A DNA stretch of 64,000 nt, from assembly GCA_019671005.1 (NCBI GenBank), contig CM033745.1, positions 16,482,921 to 16,546,920 on the forward strand, given 5' to 3'. Of the stretch, positions 36,205-49,240 are shown piece by piece. The notes beneath the pieces were generated by a model. That model worked only from the letters and a program-made list of their open reading frames with translations. It had not been told where the DNA came from and searched no databases. Origin of the DNA: Hibiscus mutabilis (lineage: Eukaryota > Streptophyta > Magnoliopsida > Malvales > Malvaceae). How positions within the stretch are numbered: position 1 is the first letter of the stretch; each line of letters opens with the position of its first letter. Made by a program: the position numbers and the translations under genes.

Positions 36205-38882
36205 GGTAACACCCTAAATTGTGACTTAAAAAAATGTCTTGACATAATTATTAAGGAAATTAAATTGAATGTTTAAAATTATGTTTCAGTAGAGTCGAAT
36301 TGAGAGATCAATGAAATTGAAGAGCTAAATTTAAGTGACCCCAAAGTTTAATATACAAACTATTAGGTTTGCATGGTAATTAAAGTCTTAATTGGGGAAT
36401 TAGAGTGTGGCATTATAGGATGAAGGCACGTGTATTTGGCCTTAGAAGAATAACAAACAAAAGCTTGCTATCTTCTTCATTCTTCTTAGCTCGAAATTTA
36501 GTATTTGAGAGAGAAAGAGAGAGTTTTGTTCGAGGGTCAATTTGCTTGAAAGAAAATGGTTATGATGCTCTTTTGAAGCTTGAATGTCTAAGGATATAAG
36601 TTCTCTTGTCAATATTTGATTTAGAATATGGTCTAATGGTGATCATAATGTAACTGATTCTTGTTTGGCAGATCATTTGCATAAGTTGAATGTTTGGTTC
36701 AATAGAAGGTAGTTTAGGAAGAGGAATTATGTAAAATTGAATTGTGAATTGGTAACCTAGAGTTTAAGAGTATGAATTGAATGTATTGAATGATGTATGA
36801 GCAGAATTTTGAAGAATAGAAATTGCCTTGATTCAATCTCGTCTTGTATATATAACTGCTGAACATTGTTATAATTTAGATTGCTTAAACATTGTTTTGG
36901 TGACAAAAATTCGGATTAACAATGAAGGAAGCTCAAATTGAAATCCTAAGGAAACAGGGGAAGAGTGTAGAATGGATCTTAATGTTAATATGGGTGATTA
37001 AAGTGAACATGAAGGTTGCCCTGTATCAGCAGTACCTGTAGGACTGTTTTGATGGAAATTTGTTTTGTTAAAACAATTGTTTGGTATAAGTTAAGTGTTA
37101 AATCTATAATTTGGTAAATGATGCTAGTTATAATTAATTTAGTGACCTTATTTGATAAAGAAAATAAGTTTAGGAGCATGAATAAGTGAAGTATGTTGGT
37201 AGACAGTTTCGAACTGCTAGGACGCCAATGAGTGACTATTTTGTGTAATTTGACCATGATCAATGCTGGAATTGTCCAATTGATTGCTTCTAATGTATTG
37301 TTAAATTATTGTTATATTTAGAAAATAAGGAGATTGATCAAGGGGGTGAGAGGCAAAAATGAGTGACAATTCATGATCAAGAATAGCTCAGAATATTGTG
37401 AGTGTAAATTGTATGTTGAATTAACTTAAGATTGTGCTTTAAAATAATTTATTCGATTGTTTCATGAGGCTTAAATGCCTATGCTTGCTTTGGGATTGCT
37501 AATGTTTGGTAAGAAATTATATCTAGGTATGTATGGATGTTAGTTGATTCATTTTTGAACCTGAATTGAATTGGTTGCTTGGAATGCTTCATGTGGCATA
37601 ATGTATATGTGTTTAAATACTTGAAGTATAAAAGAGTATGTATTGAACTATTGAAATTATTTTATAGTTCTAGCTAGTTTGGCATGCCAATAGAGAGTCT
37701 TGAGCTCAGCTTGCAAGTTTGGACTACGGTCCCCTGAAAGGTACTAGAGTACCCCTGAATGATTCGAAAAGAGTCATATACTTCAATGGTACTAGATTAT
37801 TGTTGCCTATTATTGTTGAAACTGAAATGGAACCTCTAGACAAATATCTAGTCTAGAGCGTATGATACAACTAAGGTTGCTTGTGATAATATGGCAAATG
37901 AAATGCTTAAGTTGAACAACTCTAAAGAGTTGCTTGATAATGTTTTCTTCTTCGTTCTAGGAAGCATGATGATTGTATGTGATGAAATCAAGCCTATGGT
38001 GAACTTCTTGATTGTTACTTAACAAGCAAGTTACTTGATCGGAAATGATAAATGGATAAAGTTAGTCTAAAAAATCTAGAAGCTCTATTCGAATTAATAG
38101 TTAATGTAAATCATTGTCTTATAACTTTGATATTTTACACTCCCTGTTAGCTTAAAAGTATGTTTTATAGTATTTTAGTCAAACTTCTAGAAGGTGGCAC
38201 TAGTTCAAATATTTTGCTTGATCTTTGAGTACTAAGGGGTTGTAAATATTAAGTTTTTAAAGGCTATGTAGATTGTGTTGTATGACTGGTTGCTTGTTAA
38301 TGGTTTGATCTTGCTTTAATAGTCTTGAATGGTAGCTTCGAATGTCATTGATGACTTTAGAAATTAGTTGTTGAATATTTGAGAATAGTATAGTATGGTT
38401 ACTTGTTGTGTAAGTAGAGATGATGAGTTCATACTTTTTTGGATTTAAATCTATTTTTGGCGTGTATGTTTAGCTCGGTAAATAATCTTATTTGGGATTA
38501 CTATGTGTTATTTGTTAAATCAAATACTTGTCATGAAATATATGGACCCTAATAGTTACTAAATGATCTTAAAAGGATTAACTTGCTATCTCCTACTTGC
38601 GATAACTCCTTGAGATTAATATGACTTAAACTAACCGAACTATTGTATGGTTATCATCTCGGCTGAGTCTAGCAATTAAAAGTGTGTAAATATTTTCTTA
38701 GCACCAAATCCCATAAATAGAGATTTCGATCTTTTTTGGTGATTCATGTTTTTCTTTATGAATGCTTGTTCTCTAAAGATCTTAATGGTGTATCTTTACC
38801 TTGTTCGAATACTAGCTTGTTAGACAAGTTAGTTGTCCACTTCTAGAATAGTTTTACTTTCTAGTCTAGGGAAGGTTTTACA
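36205..38882 (+). mobile_element. Gypsy chromovirus (Tekay-like) 5' LTR
   Basis: Starts around GGTAACACCCTAAATTGTGAC and ends GGTTTTACA before the primer site. Collinear with 59415-61714. The 3' LTR has about 100 extra bases near 61335-61440, so this copy is probably deleted there. The terminal TG seems to be mutated in both copies. Confidence 0.85.
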
Positions 38883-38885
38883 GTT

Positions 38886-38898
38886 TGGTAATCAGAGC
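38886..38898 (+). promoter_or_regulatory. Chromovirus primer binding site with one extra base
   Basis: TGGTAATCAGAGC. The usual tRNA-iMet site is TGGTATCAGAGC, so one A is inserted, which would weaken priming. Confidence 0.7.
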
Positions 38899-39021
38899 TA
38901 AGGTTTAGTCAATCCTAGGACTAAACCAGTTGCATTGTTAGTTATATAAGTGCCACCTAGAAGTTGAATAAATTTTGCTTGTGACCTTGTTTGATTAAAT
39001 CTCCCTTGAATTTATTTTTAG

Positions 39022-40254
39022 ATGTCTGAGTCACATCTGGCCCGAGATAGAGATAGCCTGACTGGCTTCTCTAATGAAGGAGGGAGTGTTAGATTAAATA
39101 AAGAGCTGACTAATCCTCAAAAGGCTGCGGAACCACAGCCTGAGGCTCCTCAAGTGAATCAGATTCAAAACGAATGTTTTCTCAGCATGACTAAGATGTT
39201 TAACTAATTCATTGCTACCATGAAGCAAAATGATCCTCCTGCACCTACAGTAATCCAATCAAGAGCTTCTATTGATAAATTGGTTCAACATCGAGCCTAT
39301 ACATTTGCGGGATCCCACGAGGAAAACTCAAAAGCTGTTGAATACTTGTTGGAAACTATCATTAGAATCTTAACCAAACAACTTCAGTGTTCAGATAGAC
39401 ATAAATTGGAGTGTGTAGAGGCTCTTCTAGCAGATGAAGCTTTGAACTGGTGGAAAACTACGTCTCTTACTGTCCCTGAAGATACAATTACTTGGGAATT
39501 CTTTTTAAAGGAATTTCAAAAGAAGTACATAAGTGAACAATATCTAGCTGAGCGAAGAAGACGTTTCTTGCATCTGAAGCAATGTGGTAGACCTATAGAG
39601 CAATATGTGAGTGACTTTTGTAAATACTGCAAATATGGATCTGAATATATCAAGAAAAAAGTGGATAAATGCATAATATTTATTGAATGGTTAAATGATG
39701 AATTGAGCATGATGTTTACGACCCTCAAAATAACCGACTTTCAAGATTTGGTGAACCGGGTGATTGCTACGGAGTCAAGAATAAAGGCTACAGACAAAAG
39801 AAGAGAAAAATATTCAAGGAGGGATAAAAGACCCCGAATTGATAACAAGCCTCAATGGCCTTCCAAGAAACCGAGAAACCAAAGAGGAAACTTTTCTAGT
39901 TATGTTACTTCTCCAATGGGTAACTTCATCCTGAAGCCTCAAACAATAATCAAATCCTATGTGCCTGCAATTTCAATCAATAGCTTAGGGAATTCGGGCA
40001 AGGACCCTCAGTCTCGACATTGCAATATCTGTTAGAATTATCATTCAGGCCAGTGCAGAAAACAGTCAAATGCTTGTTTCCGATGTAAAAGCTTAGAACA
40101 TTTTGTTCGAGATTGTCCTCGGACTTTGGACAAGCCCTCGGTTAAAGTGGCTTCAAATTCTAATCCAATTCCATCTCCTTAGGGCAAAGGGGCGAAACAA
40201 GCCCAGTCAGGAAACTTGGGAAAGACTCGAGGCCAAGCTCTTACTACTACACAT
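39022..40254 (+). pseudogene. Chromovirus gag
   Basis: The frame begins MSESHLARDRDS and is cut by TAA at 39205. The part from 39220 has the retrotransposon gag core (FAGSHEENSKAVEYLLE, LADEALNWWKT, WEFFLKEFQKKYISEQ, LKQCGRPIEQYVSDF). A TAG at 40033 precedes the CCHC zinc knuckle CFRCKSLEHFVRDCP at 40075. More stops (about 40180, 40254) follow before the protease. Gag would form the particle and bind RNA; this copy cannot make a full product. Confidence 0.85.
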
Positions 40255-40278
40255 TAAGAGTCTCAGTCCCCTGCTCAA

Positions 40279-41100
40279 GTGTATCATATTCGAGGCCATG
40301 ATGAGGATGAGGCACCTGATGTAATTGCAGGTACAATTGAGCTAAATAAAAATTCTATATATGCCTTAATTGATCCGGGATCTACCCATTCATTTATCTG
40401 TTTTTCTTTGCTTGAAAAACTAAAACTGAATTATGAAACAGCTGATCGAGGGCTTGTAGTTTTGAACCCAATAGGAAGGAATATGACTCTAAATCTTCTT
40501 TGTAGGGATTGTCTTATATACATCCAAAGTATTTCATTCCCTATTGATCTTTATGTTCTACCCTTTTGTGAATTTGATATAATTCTAGGATTAGACTGGT
40601 TAGGGAAACATCGGGCTTGGGTAGATTGCTATAAGAGAAAACTTTACCTTCGGGGATTAGGAAAAGAATCGACACTCTTAATTAACCAAGAGCTCAAAAA
40701 GCCAAACCCTTATTTTGCTAATGTTCTTAAAATTGCTAAAATCGAGCCTGATATTAATTCAATTCCAATTGTATCTGAATTTATTGATATTTTTCTTGAG
40801 GAACTTCTGGGACTACCACCAAATCGAGAAGTGAAGTTCAAAATCGAGACTCAACCTAGAATCAATCCCATATCCGTCACTCCTTACAGAATGGCTCCAG
40901 TTGAATTAAAAGAGCTTCAGAAGCAATTGCAAGAACTACAAGATAAAGTGTTTATTCGACCAAGCTCGTCTTCGTGGGGAACCCCGATACTCTTTGTCAA
41001 AAAGAAAGACGGATCAATGAGGTTGTGCATAGATTACTAGCAACTTAATCAGATTACGATTAAGAACAAGTACCCACTTCCAAGAATTGAAGACTTTTTT
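40279..41100 (+). pseudogene. Chromovirus protease and start of reverse transcriptase
   Basis: Aspartic protease active-site text YALIDPGSTHSFI lies near 40355-40395, followed by VLPFCEFDIILGLDWL. The N-terminal RT text is PYRMAPVELKELQKQLQELQ, GTPILFVKKKDGSMRLCIDY. A TAG at 41038 ends the frame; the same frame continues QLNQITIKNKYPLPRIEDFF beyond it. Confidence 0.85.
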
Positions 41101-42110
41101 GATCAATTGAAGGATGCTTCGGTATTTTCCAAGATCGACCTTAGATCAGGATACTACCAAATGAAAGTTAAAGAATATGACATACCTAAGACTACTTTTA
41201 GGACTCGTTATGGTCATTATGAGTTCCTGGTAATGCCATTTGGTCTAACAAACGCCCCTGCTGCATTTATGGATCTCATGAACCGAGTCTTCAAACCCTA
41301 TCTGGATAAGTTTTTATGGTCTTCATCGACGATATTCTTATATACTCGAAGGATAAATCTGAGCATTCTAAGCATCTCAAAATTGTACTACAAACTCTTA
41401 GAGAAAAACAACTCTATTCCAAATTCAACAAGTGTGAATTTTGGTTACCTGAGGTACTTTTCTTTGGCATGTAATTTCAGCCGCGAGAATTAAGGTTAAC
41501 CCGAAAAAGATTCAATCTGTGATAGAATGGAGATCTCCAAGGAATGTTAGTGAAGTTCGAAGCTTCCTTTGCTTGGTCGGTTACTATCGAAGATTTGTTA
41601 AGGGGTTTTTAATATTGGCCGCACCCTTAACCAAACTTCTCTGTAAGAATGTGCCATTTATTTGGTTTGAAGAACAGCAAAGAAGCTTTGACCAATTGAA
41701 AGACGTACTTACTCGAGCTCTAGTGCTAACTCAACCAGAATCGAGGAAAGAATTTACGGTGTTTAGTGATGTCTCTCACTTGGGTTTGGGATGTGTTTTA
41801 ATGCAAGAGAACAAAGTGGTAGTTTATGCTTCTCGACAGTTAAAATCTCATAAATTGAATTACCCAACCCATGATCTTGAACTAGCAGCTATAATTTTTG
41901 CCTTAAAAATTTGGAGACATTACTTGTTTGGAGAAAAATGTTACCTTTATACTAATCACAAAAGCTTGAAATACCTCTTAACCAAAAAGGAACTCAATCT
42001 TAGGCAAAGACGATAGATCAAGTTACTCAAGGACTACGATCTAATCATAGATTACCACCCGAGCAAAACTAATGTGGTGGTTGATACACTCAGTCGCCAA
42101 CATTCTTGTG
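41101..42110 (+). pseudogene. Chromovirus reverse transcriptase / RNase H
   Basis: RT palm text FSKIDLRSGYYQMKV and MPFGLTNAPAAFMDLMN is in frame at 41107-41310. A one-base frameshift near 41311 throws the catalytic FIDDILIYS into another frame, and a second near 41470 affects the step to VISAARIKVNPKK. From 41519 the connection and RNase H follow (WRSPRNVSEVRSFLCLVGYY, FTVFSDVSHLGLGCVLMQ, YPTHDLELAAIIFALKIWRH, LYTNHKSLKYLLTKKELN), ending at TAG 42014. DHKSL, an RNase H motif, is NHKSL here. Confidence 0.85.
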
Positions 42111-42429
42111 GTAAGTGTTTGATCAAATTATTCTTTCCCTAGAATCTATTCGAAAATTTGATGACCACATTCTAAAAACCACCTTGCTAATATTTTGTAG
42201 CCTCAACCTCTATCAATGCCTATTTGCGAGTATGCAATAAGTAAGGGCTCTTGGCTTCAATTCAAATCCAATAAAATGTGATGTCCAGAATTCTATTGTT
42301 ACAACAATCTGATCCTGAATTACGAAAAACTTTACTCAAGATCGAAGAAGGTGCCGAATCTGATTTTGTTTTAAAAGAATGTGGATTACTCTATTTTTGA
42401 AATAGAGATGTGTTTCCAATGATTTAAAC

Positions 42430-43401
42430 TTGAGAAGGGAAATTTTACAAGAATCTCATAATAGTTCCTTCTCAATTCATCCTGGATCAGTTAAGATGTA
42501 CAAAGATTTGAAGGATCTCTACTGGTGGCCCGAGATGAAATCTGCTACTACAGATTCTGTGTCCAGATGTTTGGTACGCCAGAAGGTAAAGGCAGACCAT
42601 CGAGTTCCTTCGGGACTGTTACAACCTATTGAAATTCCATAATGGAAATGAGAGAAGATAACCATGGACTTTGTTAGTGGTTTGCCCTTGTCACCAAAAA
42701 AGAATGATGTAATTTGGGTGATTGTTGATAGATTTTTGAAGTCAGCCCACTTTCTTTCTGTTCGAATGAACACGAGCCTGGATCAGCTGGCAGAACTTTA
42801 CATTCGTGAGATAATAAGGCTACATGGCATTCCTACTTAGATAATTTCTGATCAGGATTCTAGATTTACTTCTAGATTCTGGAAATCTCTATAGAAAGCT
42901 CTTGAGACAAAAACTAATCTCAGCACAGCCTTCCACCCTCAATCAGACGGCCAATCTAAAAAGACTATATAAATCTTGGAAGACGTGTTATGAGCTTGTA
43001 TAATAGATTTTGGGAAGAATTGGGAGAAAGCTTTACCTCTAGCTGAGTTTTTGTACAATAATAGTTATCAATCTTCCATTCGTATGGCTCCCTTTGAAGC
43101 CCTATACGAAAGAAAATGTAAGACTCATTTGTGCTGGTTAGAGTTGGGGGAAAACAAATCTTTAGGACCCCAATTGCTTCGAGAGACAGAAGAACAAGTA
43201 CAAAACATTTGCAATCGGTTGAAAGAAGCCTTCGATCGACAAAAAGCTTATGTTGATCGTAAAAGAAGGGACATTCAACATAATGTGGGAGATAGAGTGT
43301 TTCTCAAGGTATCTCCATGGAAGAAGGTGTTTAGATTTGGGAAGAAATGGAAACTCAATCGTCGGTTCATAGGCCCTTTTGAAATTTTGGAAAGAATTGG
43401 T
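42430..43401 (+). pseudogene. Chromovirus integrase, part before the Athila insertion
   Basis: Zinc-binding text ESHNSSFSIHPGSVKMYKDL keeps both histidines, but the second cysteine of the usual CxxC is arginine (CLVRQ). Core text ITMDFVSGLPLS, IISDQDSRFTSRFW and TAFHPQSDGQSKKT follows; the catalytic glutamate of the usual QSERT is lysine. Several stops (about 42640, 42838, 42891, 42969, 42991) interrupt. From 43051 the frame is open (FLYNNSYQSSIRMAPFEALY to RFIGPFEILERIG) until the Athila-like element splits it at 43401. Confidence 0.85.
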
Positions 43402-44959
43402 TGATAAGTGTTCAAAAGTACTATTTTTCTTACCCTTTTTACTCATATTATTGTTAGACTTAGGCTCATATTAGTTGCATAATTAGCCATTCATGCATTA
43501 ATCCATGTTTCCTTCCATCGTTGAGCTTGATTACATAACTTGGTAGTTTTTGTGGAAAAGTTGCTGCTTTGGTGTGCTTTGTGTGTGTATGTGCAGGATC
43601 ACTTGCCAAAGCAATGCCGAGCTAGTTGCCAGGGCAATGCATGAAGGATATGCCGAGCTGGTTGCCAGGGTAATGCATGAAGGAGACGCCGAGCCAGTTG
43701 CCATGGCAATTGTCGACAAAGAGAAAATGCAATAGGGATGTCGAAATTAATGACTTTACAAGCCCAAGATGACATGGAGCAAGGCCCAAGCCCAAAGGAA
43801 TTTGATTGCCATGCAGAGATTAAAGAAGAATTAAATTCCAAGAAGATAGGAGAAGTTCTAATAGGAATAAAATTATAATAAAGAATTATATTCTTTAAAG
43901 ATAATTTAATTCCAACTCAAACTCCTCCTCAAAGAAGGACTTTGGCCTAGCCCTATAAATAGCAAGGAGATTTCGACAACTTGGAGGGGAGAGCATTAGG
44001 GGAAATTTCGACAAGAACCAAGAGAGAAAGCAAGGGGAATTTTCGACAAGCATCTAGGGCAAGGGATTTTCGACAAGCTTCATCTTTTCTTCCTTGTTCG
44101 ATTGGGTTCATGCTAGGGATTGTTTATCTTGTGTTTCTTTGGAACCTAGCCATGAACTAAATCTACTTGGCTATGGTTATTGTGTTTTGTGGTTGTGAGA
44201 AACTATTGGTTTTTGTTTAGGTAATAAGAGTTTGCACTTTTCTATTTCAAGGTTTATTCATTCTTGGTTCTTATTCTTGTTTGCGAGTGAATTGGGAGAG
44301 GATCTCGTGATTTCATCTATTTATCTAATATCGGGAGAGTTAGATTCAAGAAAAGAATGAATATGATCTTTATTCAATCTATTGATGGTGAAGATTAATT
44401 CGGCTTAGGAATAAGTTAAGGATTTCAACGGCTAAGAGGAGCGCAAGATTGGTTGTTGTTCACCATTGATTCACGCAGAGATGTATTATCAAGGCATGCA
44501 CAAGTAGCTAGAGTTTCGACTTAGGGATAAGAAGAAACCATTGAAGAACGCTCTGCCGAACCTTGAAGGTTGCTGCCCAAACGCCCAAGTAGTTGCCCAA
44601 CTAGTTGCCCGGGCAACCATCGATTAGTTGCCAAGGCAACCCCGTTGTGTAAGTTGCCACGGCAACTGAGTTGCCCGTGCACTCTTTTACCAAGACAATC
44701 CAATCGGCTATCACACCTCAAATCACGATAACCTGGCCTATCTCTCTCTCATTCGATCTCATATTTTCATTTACTTAATTGCTTTCTAGATTAGTTATTA
44801 GTTAAAACTTCTATAATCCTTTACTTGTGTTTTTACTTTTTACAGTGCAAGAGACTAGATTCTTGAAGTAGCACCAATCCCTGTGGAGACGATATCTTTT
44901 ATACTATAACTTGCGACGTGTATACTTGCACATTTGCGTAGCACTTATTACGCGAAACA
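43402..44959 (+). mobile_element. Athila-like LTR1
   Basis: TGATAAGTGTTCAAAAG...CGCGAAACA. A TATA box, CTATAAATA, lies at 43953. Seven TTGCC-NN-GGCAA-like palindromes flank it: 43603, 43626, 43662, 43698 upstream and 44605, 44628, 44654 downstream. The small ORFs 43550-43735 and 44521-44721 arise from these repeats. Confidence 0.92.
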
Positions 44960-44965
44960 AGTTTT

Positions 44966-44983
44966 TGGCGCCGTTGCCGGGGA
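44966..44983 (+). promoter_or_regulatory. Primer binding site, tRNA-Asp type
   Basis: TGGCGCCGTTGCCGGGGA, six bases after LTR1, is the classic site of Athila-type Gypsy elements. It is absent after LTR2. Confidence 0.88.
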
Positions 44984-45081
44984 TTGGCAATAGCAACTTT
45001 GTTTTTATTTTCTTGCACTTTCTTTTTATTTTTCTTGTTTAAAATTCAAAGGGCTAACAAACTTTGGTTTTGCATTGGTAT

Positions 45082-46790
45082 ATGACCAGGGCGAGACCGA
45101 CTTCACCAGAATATCCCTTTGATCCAGAAATCGAACGAACCTTATAAAGACTTAGACGAAGGATAAGAGAAGCAATGGCAAATCAAGATGGCAATATGAA
45201 TCAAGATGTTCGAGCAGGAGGAGGAGTGATTCTTGCACAAAACAGAACTATTCATTACTATCTTGAAGAAGATCTTGATGGACTTAACCCAGGAGTTGTC
45301 GCACCTGAAATTGAAGCCGACCACTTTGAGTTGAAACCGGTAATGTTTAATATGATCAACACAATAGGTCAATTTGGCGGCTCAGCAACTGAAGACACAC
45401 GGCAACATCTAAAATCTTTCCTCGAGATTTGCAACTCGTTCAAGATACACGGAGTCACCCCCGATGTCCTACGATTAAGATTATTCCCCTATTCACTGAG
45501 GGATAGGGCGAAAGCATGGTTGAATAGCATTCCTGCCGGATCCATAGCATCTTTGACTGATCTTTGTCGTGATTTCCTTGCTAGATTTAATCCTACAAAT
45601 TTGACTGATAAGCTTCGTAACGACATTACTTCTTTTCGGCAGGCAGATGATGAATCCATGTACGAGGCTTGGGAGCGATATAGAGAACTTCTACACAAAT
45701 GCCCCCTACACGGATTCCCGGTGTGGACTCAAGTAACAATGTTTTACAACACTGTGAATACACCAACAAGGATGATGCTAGATGCCTCGGCAAATGGCAT
45801 ACTCTTAGATAAGTCACCGGAGGAAGCAATGCAAATTTTAAACAGGCTGGCCAAGAATGATTATCAATTCCCATCTACTAGAAGAGGAGGAGTTAGACGC
45901 CAAGCCACAATACATGAACTAGGATCATCAGATTCAATTTCGGCACAATGGGCCACTTTAACCAAAATGGTCCAGAACATGCAAAAACCAAACAACACAC
46001 ATGAAGTCAAGGTAATGGATTCTTTTTGTGAGTTATATGGTGAATGTATACAGAATCCGGAATCCAGCTTCTATGTGAGGAATTACAATCGGAGCAATAA
46101 CGTGATGTCCAATACATACAATCTAGCTTGGAAGAAGCACCCGAATTTTTCATGGAGTAATCCCAACAATGCTCTAAACCAGAACAATCAGAATGCACAT
46201 GCATCGGGATTCCAACAGAATATGCCACGGCAACAGTTGTCGCAGCAACAACCGACGACATCTAGTTCTTTAGAAAATTCTCTAAATGCTTTTATGATGA
46301 AAACTGAATCTTATATGGCTGAGAATAGTAATTTCATAAAAAGAACTGATGCTTTTATTAACAGGACCGAGATGAGATTGTAAAACCAAGAGGCGGCAAT
46401 CAAATCATTGGAAAATCAAGTCGGACAGTTTGCTCAAAATCTGAATACTAGACCACAAGGAGGTTTACCTAGCGATACTGAAGTCGCAAGAGGAACTAGC
46501 CATGAGCAATGTAAGGCGATCACCACTAGAAGTGGCCAACAACTTAGAGAGGTTCAAACCCGCTCATCAAACAAAGCTCCACAAAAAGATCAGGACGAAC
46601 CTAGCGGCAAAGCCTCAGATGCTGAACCAGGAATTACCGCGGCAACCGGCAATAAGCATGCCTCGACAACCGACGATAAAGACGCCTCGGCAACTTGCGA
46701 TAAACATACCTCGGCAACCCCAGTTGATAATGCCTCGGCAACTCCAGATGTCCCGGCAATGCCGTCAATCAAGTTTCAAACCAATGAAAG
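45082..46790 (+). pseudogene. Athila-like gag
   Basis: ATG at 45082 reads MTRARPTSPEYPFDPEIERT, then TAA at 45145. From 45175 a 402-residue frame carries the retrotransposon gag core (FKIHGVTPDVLRLRLFPYSL, RAKAWLNSIP, DLCRDFLARFNP, ESMYEAWERYRELLHKCPLHG). TAA at 46381 interrupts it, and in the same frame the C-terminal part follows (KSLENQVGQFAQ, KAITTRSGQQL), then a stretch of ASAT-type repeats at 46640-46760 created by GCCTCGGCAAC motifs. Gag is the structural protein. Only the two stops spoil an otherwise continuous frame, so the loss looks fairly recent. Confidence 0.88.
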
Positions 46791-47802
46791 GATCAAAGAT
46801 ATCCGACTTCCACCACCATTCCCACAAAGGTTGAAGCGACAAAAGCAAGAATACCAATTCAAGAAGTTTCTTGATATCCTAAAGCAAGTCCACATCAACT
46901 TGCCATTGGTGGAAGCAATTGAACAAATGCCAAACTATGCCAAGTTTCTTAAAGATATTGTGTCCAAAAGAACAAGGCTAGGAGAGTTTGAAATAGTTGC
47001 CGCGACAGAGGGATGCATGGCAATGTTGCACAATCGTATGCCACCCAAGTTGAAGGATCCCGAAAGTTTCACAATACCCTGTTCCATTGGAAATCACTAT
47101 GTCGGGAAAGCATTATGCGACCTTGGGGCTAGCATAAACTTGATACCTAAATCGGTTTTCCAGAAACTAGGAATCGGGAAGCCAAGACCTACAACAGTCA
47201 TGCTGCAACTAGCCGACAGATCCTATGTGCATCCAGAGGGAAAAATCGAGGACATACTGGTAAAAGTTGATAAATTTATTTTTCCCGCTGACTTTATTGT
47301 TTTGGATTGTGAAGCAGATGAGCATGCACCCATCATTCTCGGGAGACCATACCTAGCAACAGGGAGAACCTTGATTGATGTTGAAAAGGGAGAACTCACA
47401 ATGAGGGTGAATGACCAACAGGTCAAACTAAATGTGTTCCAAACACTAAGGCATGCCGATGATCCAGAAGAATGTCAACTTCTTCATGCCACGGCAGAGT
47501 TTAACTTCGATGAGGAATTTAGTTGCCTCGGCAACTACATTGCCGACCAAGAGGAACATGAGGAGTATAAAGAACCGGTCGATGAGGAACAACCAGAAGA
47601 GGCAAATTTGCTAGCCAATCGACCAGGTACATACTTTGAACCACTGGACTACTCAGGTAAGGAAGGTAAGCTCGAAAAACCCTCTATTGAACATCCACCA
47701 ATTCTTGAGTTGAAACAATTGCCACAGCAACTAAAATATGTATACTTAGGGACCGATAATACATTGCCTGTAATTATTTCTTCTAAGTTACAGTCTGAGT
47801 AG
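46791..47802 (+). pseudogene. Athila-like aspartic protease region
   Basis: Continues the gag frame: LPPPFPQRLKRQKQEYQFKK, then the protease active site CDLGASINLIPKSVF near 47116 and ADFIVLDCEADEHAPIILGR, DVEKGELTMRVND. It ends at TAG 47800, where related elements read on (CAG to TAG is the simplest change). The protease part itself shows no break. Confidence 0.88.
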
Positions 47803-49240
47803 GAAAAGAAGCTGATCAAGATGTTGAAACTACACAAAAAGGCAATATGGTGGACAATTGCCGACTTGAAGGGAATTAGCCCGGCGGTGTGCATGCACAA
47901 GATCTTGTTGGAAGATGATCACAAACCTTCAATTGAGGCCCAGAGGAGACTGAATCATGCCATGAAAGGGGTTGTAATGAAAGAAATCAACAAGTGGCTT
48001 GACGCCGACATTATATACCCTATCTCTGATAGTACGTGGGTAAGTCCGGTACAATGTGTATTGAAAAAGGGAGGTATAACAGTGGTAAGCAATGAAAATA
48101 ATGAACTTATCCCAACCAGGACTGTGACCGGTTGGAGGGTTTGTATGGACTATCGAAAGCTAAACAAAGCCACTAGGAAAGATCACTTCCCATTACCGTT
48201 TATTGATCAAATGCTTGACCATCTTGCAGGTAAACCCTTTTATTGTTTTCTTGATGGTTATTCAGGTTACAATCAGATTGCCATAGCACCAGAAGATCAA
48301 GAAAAGACAACCTTCACATGCCCATACGGTACTTATGCCTTCCGAAGGATGCCGTTCGGATTGTGTAACGCCCCGGCAACCTTCCAAAGATGCATGATGG
48401 CACTCTTTTCAGACATGGTCGAAGACTTCCTTGAGATCTTCATGGATGATTTTTCAGTTTTTGGTAATGACTTTGGCAGCTGTCTCGGCAATTTAGAGAG
48501 AGTGTTAGCAAGATGCGAAGAAACAGATTTAGTCATCAATTGGGAGAAATGCCACTTTATGGTAGATGAAGGAATAGTTCTCGGCCACAAGATTTCATCC
48601 AAGGGAATTGAAGTAGACAAAACCAAGGTGGGTGTGATCGAGAGATTACCCCCACCAAGTTCGGTTAAAGGAATTCGAAGTTTTCTCGGACATGCAGGTT
48701 TTTACAGGAGGTTCATTCATAATTTTTCCAAAATCACTAAACCCTTGTGTAATCTGCTTGAACAGGATAAAGTCTTCGATTTTGATGATTCTTGCACCCA
48801 AGCATTCGAAACCCTAAAGAAAAAGCTTGCCTCGGCACCCATTGTCGTTCCACCAGATTGGACGCTACCTTTTGAGCTCATGTGTGATGCAAGTGATTTT
48901 GCGGTAGGAGCAGTCCTAGGCCAACGCACAGGTAAGACCTTCCATGTGATATACTACGCTAGTAAAACTCTTAATGGTGCTCAAGTGAATTACACAACAA
49001 CGGAGAAAGAGTTACTAGCTGTAGTTTTCGCATTTGACAAGTTCCGATCCTATTTAATTGGTACAAAGGTAATTGTTCATACGGACCATTCGGTAATCAA
49101 ATACTTATTTGCTAAAAAGGATGCTAAACCTCGTTTGATTCGTTGGATATTACTTTTACAAGAATTTGATATTGAAATTAAGGACAGGAAATGAATAAAA
49201 AATCAAGTGGCCGATCACTTATCACGTTTGAACGTAATAG
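47803..49240 (+). pseudogene. Athila-like reverse transcriptase / RNase H
   Basis: RT domains in order: WTIADLKGISPAVCMHKI, WRVCMDYRKLNKATRKDHFP, FLDGYSGYNQI, MPFGLCNAPATFQRCM and the catalytic IFMDDFSVFG (codons at 48442). RNase H: ELMCDASDFAVGAVLGQ, TTTEKELLAVVFAFDKF, VIVHTDHSVIKYL. TGA at 49192 stands where relatives have glycine; the same frame goes on IKNQVADHLSRL, then one base is missing near 49233 and the frame shifts. Catalytic residues are kept up to that point. Confidence 0.88.

Noticed and set aside
43550..43735. Small conserved ORF repeated in all three Athila-like LTRs
   Set aside because: It repeats because the LTR repeats; the text is a translation of the TTGCC/GGCAA motif region upstream of the TATA box.
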